NCBI RefSeq assembly: GCF_002564045.1
Contig: NZ_PDJK01000001.1
Coordinates: 372,001-436,000, forward strand
Source: Amycolatopsis sulphurea
Lineage (GTDB): Bacteria; Actinomycetota; Actinomycetes; Mycobacteriales; Pseudonocardiaceae
Length of the DNA stretch: 64,000 bases
Direction of reading: 5' to 3'
Position numbers and translations under genes: made by a program. The notes beneath the pieces are model-generated. The model saw nothing but the letters and a program-made list of their open reading frames with translations. It made no database searches and was not told the origin of the DNA. How positions within the stretch are numbered: position 1 is the stretch's first letter; each line of letters opens with the position of its first letter. Of this stretch, positions 58,683 through 64,000 are shown one piece after another.

Positions 58683-59539
58683 CGCCCGATCCCCGTGAGC
58701 GCCCGCGCCGCCACCACGGCCTTTTCCCGGCCGGACAAGGAAAGCCGCCGATCGAACACCCGGGACGGCTGCTCGTCGATCCGGTCGAGCAGGGTGCGGT
58801 AGATCCCCGACATCGCCGTGCAGCAGGCGGCGCTGCGGCGGTCGAGGAACGGCACGAGGCGCAGCCCGCGCGTGTACCAGTCCCGTGCCCGCGCGGCACT
58901 GTCGTGGATCAGCGCGGTGAGCCCGCCACCCGGATCGGCCAGGTTCCCGTCCGCGCCGATCGCCAGCTCCACACCGAACCGGTTCAGGTCCTCTTTGGGC
59001 AGATACACCCGGCCGTTGCGCAGATCCTCCCGGATGTCGCGCAGAATGTTGGTCTGCTGCAAGGCTATTCCCAACTCGTCGGCGTAGCCGGGGGCGGCCG
59101 CGTCCGGGCGGCTGCCGAACACGCCGAGGCACAGCCGCCCGACTGAGCCCGCCACGCAGCGACAGTACTCCACCAGCTCCTCGAACCGCACGTATTCACG
59201 GCCGGTCACGTCCATCTCGACCCCGTCGAGCAGCTCCTCGAACGCACCGAGCGGAATCGGGTGGCGGCGGGCCGCGTCGGCGACCGCGACGTACACCGGG
59301 TCGGTGCTGGTGGACAGCTCGGCGAGCGATTTCCGGACCTCGGCCAGGCCCTGCAGCTTCGCCTCGGACGACCGCGCGAGGTCGTCGCCGATGTCGTCGA
59401 TGATCCGGGCGAGCGCGTACACCGCGCACAACGCGGACCGCTTGGCCGGCGGCAGGAGCCGGATGCCGTAATGGAAATTGCGCGCCTGCTCCCGGGTGAT
59501 CCGCGTGCAGTGCGCGTACGCGTCTTCGACCGTCGTCAT
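58679..59539 (-). CDS. hpnD: Presqualene diphosphate synthase HpnD
   Basis: A 286-residue head-to-head prenyl synthase. First Asp motif DDIGD (48-52 in ARIIDDIGDDLARS); second in QQTNILRDIREDLRNGRVYLPKEDL. HpnD joins two farnesyl diphosphates to presqualene diphosphate. Length and motifs match. The ATG at 59539 overlaps the hpnC stop, and its stop overlaps the following small reading frame. Relatives were long annotated as phytoene synthases; the hopanoid context decides the call. Confidence 0.93.
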   Translation of the reverse strand: MTTVEDAYAHCTRITREQARNFHYGIRLLPPAKRSALCAVYALARIIDDIGDDLARSSEAKLQGLAEVRKSLAELSTSTDPVYVAVADAARRHPIPLGAFEELLDGVEMDVTGREYVRFEELVEYCRCVAGSVGRLCLGVFGSRPDAAAPGYADELGIALQQTNILRDIREDLRNGRVYLPKEDLNRFGVELAIGADGNLADPGGGLTALIHDSAARARDWYTRGLRLVPFLDRRSAACCTAMSGIYRTLLDRIDEQPSRVFDRRLSLSGREKAVVAARALTGIGR

Positions 59540-60408
59540 CCGGACCGCCTCTCCGTCCTCGCGCTCACCTGGAGCCACCCCAGCCATCCCAGTACCCCCG
59601 CGCGGCTCGGGCGGACCGGCCGGCCGAGCACGTCCCCGCGGCTGTCGCGCAAAGCGTCCACCGCCGCGAGCCCGCCGGCGAGGAAGCCGCTCACCGCGAG
59701 CCGTCCCCAGCCGGACAGCCGCCCGATCAGCTCCGCGCCGCTGCCCAGCAGGGCGGCTGCGCGGTCGGTCTCCCAGCGCATCAGTTCCTTCAGCCGCGGC
59801 GATGCGTGCGCCGCGGCCAGCTCCCGTTCCGCGACCCCGAACGCGGCAAGATCCTCCTGTGGCAGGTAGATCCGCCCGTTGCGGTAGTCCTCGCCGACGT
59901 CCTGCCAGTGCTCCACCAGCTGCAGCCCGGTGCAGATCCGGTCGGACAGCCGGGCCGCGGACTCGTCGCGGACGTCCAGAAGCGACAGTACGATCCGGCC
60001 CACCGGATCCGCGGAAAGCCGGCAGTACTCGCGCAGCCCGGCGTAATCCGCATAGCGTTTTACGCGCTGGTCCTGCAGATTCGCCTCGATCAGGTGCCGG
60101 AACGGGGCCTGCTCGACCCGACCGCCGCGGATCGCCGGGACCAGCGCGCGCAGCGCCGGGTCGGCTGGTTCGGCGCCGGCGAACGTCGCGGACAGCTCCG
60201 CGCGGTAGGCCTCCAGCCCGGCGCCGCGCTCGCCCTCGGCTTCGTCCCCCAGATCGTCGACGGTGCGCGCGACGCCGTAGACCGCGACCAGGTCCGCCCG
60301 CAGCGGCCGCGGCAGGATCCGCAGCGCGACCGGGAAGTTCTCCGCGTGCCGCTTCGCCCGCAGACCGGCTCCTTCCGGGCTGTGACGGCCAGGTGAAGTG
60401 CGTGTCAT
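59536..60408 (-). CDS. hpnC: Hydroxysqualene synthase HpnC
   Basis: A 290-residue squalene/phytoene-synthase family protein with VYGVARTVDDLGDEAEG as first Asp-rich motif and CTGLQLVEHWQDVGEDYRNGRIYLPQEDL as second. It converts presqualene diphosphate to hydroxysqualene in the HpnC/D/E route. HRS-type N-terminal (SPEGAGLRAKRHAENFPVALRILP) is characteristic. ATG 60408 is chosen because upstream frame has no homology. It is the first gene of the operon; the PucR-type regulator diverges from it 153 bp away. Confidence 0.93.
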   Translation of the reverse strand: MTRTSPGRHSPEGAGLRAKRHAENFPVALRILPRPLRADLVAVYGVARTVDDLGDEAEGERGAGLEAYRAELSATFAGAEPADPALRALVPAIRGGRVEQAPFRHLIEANLQDQRVKRYADYAGLREYCRLSADPVGRIVLSLLDVRDESAARLSDRICTGLQLVEHWQDVGEDYRNGRIYLPQEDLAAFGVAERELAAAHASPRLKELMRWETDRAAALLGSGAELIGRLSGWGRLAVSGFLAGGLAAVDALRDSRGDVLGRPVRPSRAGVLGWLGWLQVSARTERRSG

Positions 60409-60560
60409 CGAGGTTAGTCTGGTCCGCCCGGATGGGCGGCTTCTGCAACCGGATGGAGAATTTTGGGGGGTTCGACTTGGCACGAGACGACAAAGTGGGG
60501 TGAGGATAGGCGCGTGGACTCGCGGATCGGCAGGCGGTGACGGAGGGAGGGCCGGACGAA

Positions 60561-61778
60561 ATGGGACCTGATCAGGTGACCCGGCTGGACGAGCTGGAAG
60601 TCGTCGTGACCCGGCGGCTGCCGGCGATCCTCGACGAGGTGCGCGATCAGCTCGTCGATCAGCACCCGGACTACGCGGAGTTCCTGACCGAGGAACTGGC
60701 CGAGATCATCACCGCGAGCGCCGGGTTCGTGCGGCGGCTGATCGCGCTGGCCGCCGAGGAGCCCGAGCAGGATCTGCCGGGGCTCGGCTCCGGTGTGGAG
60801 CAGGTGGTGTTCGAGGAGATCGGCCGCACCCAGTACCGGCAGGGCCGCCCGGTGACCAGTCTGCTGTCCGCCTATCGGGTGGGCGCGCGGGTGGCCTGGC
60901 GGCACGTCTCGGAGGCGGCGCTGGGGCTGGAGGTGGAGGCCGAGCTGTTCGCCTCGCTGGCCACCACCGTGTTCGCCCTGGTGGACCAGCTTTCCGAATC
61001 CTCGCTGCGCGGGTATCTGCTGGAGCAGTCCGACGGCGTGCGGGTCAGGGAACGGCTCCGGGACGAGCTGACCGAGCTGCTGCTGTCCGACCGCGCGGAC
61101 ATGGCCGCCGTCCGGGCCGCCGCGGCCCGCGCCGCCTGGCGGCTGCCGCGCCAGGCCGCGGTGGTGCTGGTGGAGGACGAGAACGAGCTCGGCCGGGAGC
61201 TGGTGTCCCGGCTGGACGACACCTGCCTGCGGCTGCGCCGGCCGGGCCTGCTGGTCACCATCGTGCCCGACCCCGGCGGACCCGGGCGGCGCGCGTGGCT
61301 GGCCGGGGCGCTGCGCGGGGCGGGCGCGGTGGTCGGTGCCGAGGTCCCGGTGGACCGGCTGCCGGCCAGCCTGCGGATCGCCGAGGTGACCGCCCGGCTG
61401 CGCCGCGACCACCTGCTCAGCGACGATCCGGTGTTCGCCGACGAGCACCTCGACGCGGTCATCGTGCACCGCGACGACCGGCTGCTCGACGCGCTGCGCC
61501 TGCGGGTGCTGGCCCCGCTCGCGAAGCTGAACGACTCCTCGCGCGCCCGGCTGTCCACCACGCTCACCTCGTGGCTGCTCCATCTGGGTGACCGCAAGGC
61601 GGTGGCCGAGGACCTGCACATCCACCCGCAGACCGTGTCCTACCGGCTCGGCCGGCTGCACGAGCTGTTCGGGCCCGCACTCGACGACCCTGCCTCGCGG
61701 GCCACCCTGCTGCTCGCCTTGGCCTGGGGCGCGCCCGGGGAGACGGGCGATCCGGCGGAACCGGGAGATCCGGGGTGA
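60561..61778 (+). CDS. PucR/CdaR-type helix-turn-helix regulator
   Basis: A 405-residue protein. The N-terminal half is helical (LPAILDEVRDQLVDQHPDYAEFLTEELAEIITASAG; RVGARVAWRHVSEAAL), the middle a GGDEF-like/PucR linker, and the C-terminus the HTH_30 domain: LTSWLLHLGDRKAVAEDLHIHPQTVSYRLGRLHELFG. Such proteins regulate purine, proline or lipid genes in actinomycetes. It diverges from the hopanoid operon, so it is the leading candidate to regulate it, by position only. ATG 60561 has GGAGGGAGGG nine bases upstream; a GTG at 60537 in frame is weaker. Confidence 0.85.
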   Translation: MGPDQVTRLDELEVVVTRRLPAILDEVRDQLVDQHPDYAEFLTEELAEIITASAGFVRRLIALAAEEPEQDLPGLGSGVEQVVFEEIGRTQYRQGRPVTSLLSAYRVGARVAWRHVSEAALGLEVEAELFASLATTVFALVDQLSESSLRGYLLEQSDGVRVRERLRDELTELLLSDRADMAAVRAAAARAAWRLPRQAAVVLVEDENELGRELVSRLDDTCLRLRRPGLLVTIVPDPGGPGRRAWLAGALRGAGAVVGAEVPVDRLPASLRIAEVTARLRRDHLLSDDPVFADEHLDAVIVHRDDRLLDALRLRVLAPLAKLNDSSRARLSTTLTSWLLHLGDRKAVAEDLHIHPQTVSYRLGRLHELFGPALDDPASRATLLLALAWGAPGETGDPAEPGDPG

Positions 61779-61870
61779 GGTCGGGAATAACCCTGATGCC
61801 CGGAGAGATTGGCAGAACTAGGTTCGAGAACGTCCGGGCCGGCGTCGCGGGAGGAGGTGCAGTGGACCGG

Positions 61871-62620
61871 TCAGCTTTCTGCCCCGAAGCGCGTCGCGAG
61901 CGCGCGATACGCGCCGGGCACCACGCCGCGCAGCGCGACCGGGACGCGCAGCCACCGCGGCACGTAGTAGTCACCGGGCCGCTCCGCGGCCCGGACCACG
62001 GCGGCGGCGACCCGTCCGGCGCTCACCGGCCGGGGCGTACTACGGGTGTAGGGCTTGCCACGGCGGGTGAAGAACTCCGTACGGACCACGCCCGGGACTA
62101 CCACGCCGACGCCGATCCCGGTGCCGTGGAGTTCGAACCGGAGGCTTTCGGCGAAGGCGTCGAGGCCGGCCTTCGTTGCCGCGTACACCGCTTCGCCCGC
62201 GACGCCGGTGCGTCCGGCGATCGAGGTGACGAACACGATCCTGCCACGCCCGCGCGCCAGCATCGCCGGCAGCAGCGCCCTGGTCAGCTCCAGCGGCGCC
62301 GTCAGGTTGACCGCCATCAGCCGGGTGAGCCGTTCGGCGGGCAGCTCGGGCAGCGGCCCGGCCCAGCCGAGCCCCGCGTTGTGCACCAGCAGATCCAGCT
62401 CCTCGGCGGCGAGCCGCTCTGCGAGCCGGCAGCGCTGCTCCGGATCCGCGAGGTCCGCGGGCAGGGCGGCCCCGCCGGTCTCCGCGGCGAGCGCGCCGAG
62501 CCGTTCCCGATCGCGGCCGTGCAGCAGGACGCGCGTACCGCCGGCGGCGAGCAGCCGGGCGGTGGCCGCACCGATCCCGGACGAGGCGCCTGTGACCAGC
62601 GCGGTGCCGAACCCGGGCAT
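61871..62620 (-). CDS. Short-chain dehydrogenase/reductase
   Basis: A 249-residue classical SDR: TGASSGIGAATARLLAAGG cofactor motif, DLLVHNAGLGWAGPL (NAG), catalytic Ser in VFVTSIAGRTG and YAATKAG with the Tyr/Lys pair. The C-terminal PRWLRVPVALRGVVPGAYRAL is membrane-associated in similar proteins. Substrate unknown; oxidation/reduction of a lipid alcohol/ketone is plausible. Start ATG 62620 overlaps by one base the stop of the membrane protein gene upstream, so the pair are co-transcribed. Confidence 0.9.
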   Translation of the reverse strand: MPGFGTALVTGASSGIGAATARLLAAGGTRVLLHGRDRERLGALAAETGGAALPADLADPEQRCRLAERLAAEELDLLVHNAGLGWAGPLPELPAERLTRLMAVNLTAPLELTRALLPAMLARGRGRIVFVTSIAGRTGVAGEAVYAATKAGLDAFAESLRFELHGTGIGVGVVVPGVVRTEFFTRRGKPYTRSTPRPVSAGRVAAAVVRAAERPGDYYVPRWLRVPVALRGVVPGAYRALATRFGAES

Positions 62621-63285
62621 CAGCCCGCCGGCGCGGCCGTGGGACGGCGGCCCATCCGCAGCACGATGCCCGCCGAACGCAGCGAACGCCGGAACCACCA
62701 GAGCGAGCCGAGGATGGTCAGCCCGACCAGGCTGTACGAGCCGGCCGTGCTGACCATGAGGAAGTCGCCGACGGTGGCCTTCGCGAGCAGCAGGAGGGTG
62801 ACCCCGCCGTTGACCGCGAAGACCAGCGCCCAGAGCAGGGACAGCCGCTGGAAGAACCGCCGCATGCCGGGGTGGCCCGACAGCGTGTCCGGGAACGAGC
62901 AGAACTCGCCGGCCAGCCGGGCCAGCAGCGGCTTGTTGAACGGCGCGGAGACCAGGAACAGGCAGGCGACCACGAAGTTCTGCAGCGTGGGCTGCAGGAA
63001 GTACAGGAACGTGCTGCCGGTCGCCAGGCCCAGCACGGTCCGCGCGACCAGCAGCCCGGTGGTCAGCAGCAGCACCACGGGCACCGGTTTGCGCAGCACC
63101 AGCCGGGTGGTGAGCACGGTCACCGACCAGCACAGGGCGGCGATCACCCCGGAATCGAAACTGACCAGCGTGAGCAGGAGGTAGAACAGGCCGGCCGGGA
63201 CCAGCGCCGACTCCAGCAGATGCCGGCCCCCGCCGACCACCAGATTGCGGAAAGAAGGCAGGTCGATCGTCAGGTGGTGTCGCAT
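62620..63285 (-). CDS. VC0807-type integral membrane protein
   Basis: A 221-residue protein with six hydrophobic helices (LESALVPAGLFYLLLTLV, VIAALCWSVTVLTTRLVL, VPVVLLLTTGLLVARTVLGL, VVACLFLVSAPFNKPLLARL, SLLWALVFAVNGGVTLLLLA, AGSYSLVGLTILGSLWWF). Charged loops such as CSFPDTLSGHPGMRRFFQRL resemble the VC0807/DUF3159-like group of unknown function. ATG 63285 gives RHHLTIDLPSFRNL. Its stop shares one base with the SDR start, so the pair likely work together on a membrane substrate; that pairing is inference. Confidence 0.75.
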   Translation of the reverse strand: MRHHLTIDLPSFRNLVVGGGRHLLESALVPAGLFYLLLTLVSFDSGVIAALCWSVTVLTTRLVLRKPVPVVLLLTTGLLVARTVLGLATGSTFLYFLQPTLQNFVVACLFLVSAPFNKPLLARLAGEFCSFPDTLSGHPGMRRFFQRLSLLWALVFAVNGGVTLLLLAKATVGDFLMVSTAGSYSLVGLTILGSLWWFRRSLRSAGIVLRMGRRPTAAPAG

Positions 63286-63395
63286 AGGGTCGCTTCTCGT
63301 CCTCCGGTACCGGGTCGACCGGGTCCCCTGCCGCGGCCTGCGGGCTGCCAACAGCATAAACACGGCGGATGGGAATGATGTGAGGTGAGGGTGCC

Positions 63396-64000
63396 ATGAC
63401 CGCTGCCACGGGGGTATCGCTGTTCGTGGCCGTCCCCGCCGCGGTGCTCGGCGCGGTGTGCATGGGGCTCGCGAGCGCCGCCCAGGCCAGGGCCACCAAG
63501 GAGGTGGAGGCCGGGGGACCGCTGGACCTCACGCTGTTCCGCCGGCTCGTCGGGCGGCCGCTGTGGCTGATCGGCATCGCGGGCACGGTGCTGGGGCTGG
63601 TCCTGCAGCTGGTCGCCCTGGCCTACGGGCCGTTGCTGCTGGTCCAGCCGTTGCTGGTGACCTCGCTGATGTTCGCCGGGTTCGCCTCGGCCCGGCTGGA
63701 GCGGCGCCGCCCGGACCGGATGATGACCTTCGGCGCCCTGCTGTGCGTGGCCGGGCTCGCCGGGCTGCTGGTCGTGGCCCGGCCCAGCGGCAACGGCGCC
63801 ACGCTGGTCACCGGGGCCGCGCTCCTGCCGCTGGGCTTCGTACTGGCCGTGCTCACCCTGCTCGGCCTCGGGTTCGGCGCGTTCAGCCGGTCCGCCTCGC
63901 TGCGGGTGCTGGGTCTCGCGGTGGCCACCGGGGTGCTCTACGGCCTGACCGCCGGCCTGATGAAGGTGGTCGCGAACCAGTTCCGGATCGGGGCCGGGGA
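63396..64000 (+). CDS. DMT-superfamily membrane transporter (partial, runs off the window)
   Basis: The 5' 201 codons are visible. SLFVAVPAAVLGAVCMGLASAAQARATKEVE is the first helix with a family-typical AxQxxAT ending; five further hydrophobic segments follow (LWLIGIAGTVLGLVLQLVAL, LLVTSLMFAGFASAR, GALLCVAGLAGLLVVAR, AALLPLGFVLAVLTLLG and VLGLAVATGVLYGLTAGLMKVV). GPLLLVQPLLVTSLMFA is typical of the NIPA-like/EamA-type group seen in actinomycetes. ATG at 63396 follows GAGGTGAGG. Substrate unknown, and the C-terminal half is outside the window. Confidence 0.8.
   Translation, partial: MTAATGVSLFVAVPAAVLGAVCMGLASAAQARATKEVEAGGPLDLTLFRRLVGRPLWLIGIAGTVLGLVLQLVALAYGPLLLVQPLLVTSLMFAGFASARLERRRPDRMMTFGALLCVAGLAGLLVVARPSGNGATLVTGAALLPLGFVLAVLTLLGLGFGAFSRSASLRVLGLAVATGVLYGLTAGLMKVVANQFRIGAG

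Noticed and set aside
62120..62140. GTTCGAACC suggestive of a tRNA T-loop
   Set aside because: It lies inside the reductase coding sequence and no acceptor stem or anticodon arm can be drawn around it.

Overview
The window reads as a chromosomal segment of a high-GC actinomycete. G/C-dominated third codon positions, GTG starts, 4-bp start/stop overlaps, a Tat-dependent glucanase, an AA10 polysaccharide monooxygenase with a DasR-like box and a hopanoid operon fit a soil member of the Pseudonocardiaceae. Dispersed nested palindromes around GTGAAGGGGCCCTTCAC make Amycolatopsis or a close relative my best guess. That is inference; no rRNA or other marker gene is present to confirm it.

Layout. 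0-3.4 kb: truncated OmpR-type response regulator, a D,D-peptidase preceded by an 11-bp direct-repeat box, a broken EXPERA-type membrane gene cut by a miniature transposon copy, a methionine aminopeptidase and a DUF1295 protein. 3.4-6.2 kb: TetR regulator divergent from a 3-hydroxyacyl-CoA dehydrogenase/acyl-CoA dehydrogenase pair. 6.2-9.8 kb: a decayed island with two integrase tails, an AT-richer DUF6414-like pseudogene with two in-frame TAGs and a frameshift, a GT87-type gene with an in-frame TAG, and a miniature element with a perfect 10-bp target duplication. 9.8-16 kb: membrane proteins, a P450 with a divergent TetR-type regulator, a 26-bp repeat array split by a miniature element, and an MFS carrier. 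16-20.3 kb: a hydroxyproline-type catabolic cluster (DHDPS-like lyase, proline racemase-family epimerase, ornithine cyclodeaminase-family reductase) between two GntR regulators. 20.3-28.4 kb: methyltransferase, small antitoxin-like protein, CoA transferase, P450 remnant, enolase, secreted trypsin-like protease, thioesterase and LysR regulator. 28.5-33.7 kb: a Rieske oxygenase, its ferredoxin reductase and a DgcA/StcD-type flavoprotein, the usual set for betaine N-demethylation, followed by a UTRA regulator with twin operators before a YeiH-type carrier. 34.9-45.6 kb: small proteins, TetR and LysR regulators, an EamA carrier, a TetR regulator with a roughly 300-residue Gly/Ala/Ser-rich insertion, then a GH64 glucanase and an AA10 LPMO. 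46-50.5 kb: MarR regulator coupled to a fused ABC exporter. 51.8-60.4 kb: a hopanoid operon on the minus strand (hpnC, hpnD, 34-aa ORF, hpnE, polyprenyl synthase, 20-aa ORF, squalene-hopene cyclase, HpnG-IspH fusion, hpnH), nearly every junction being a 4-bp overlap. 60.5-64 kb: PucR-type regulator, a reductase/membrane protein pair and the start of a DMT carrier.

How the parts relate. The hopanoid operon could carry farnesyl diphosphate to adenosylhopane cleavage: the polyprenyl synthase makes the C15 precursor, HpnC/D/E make squalene, the cyclase makes hopene, HpnH adds adenosyl and the HpnG domain removes adenine; the fused IspH domain supplies isoprenoid precursor. The betaine-demethylation and hydroxyproline modules, 8 kb apart, would together suit N-methylated (hydroxy)proline betaines, but no gene joins them. 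GH64 and AA10 suggest attack on fungal or insect cell walls.

The most distinctive non-genic signal is a 240-270-bp non-coding element (four copies, CAGGGT ends, 10-11-bp target duplications) carrying one or two nested palindromes that also occur alone elsewhere in the window. No tRNA, rRNA or CRISPR array was recognised.
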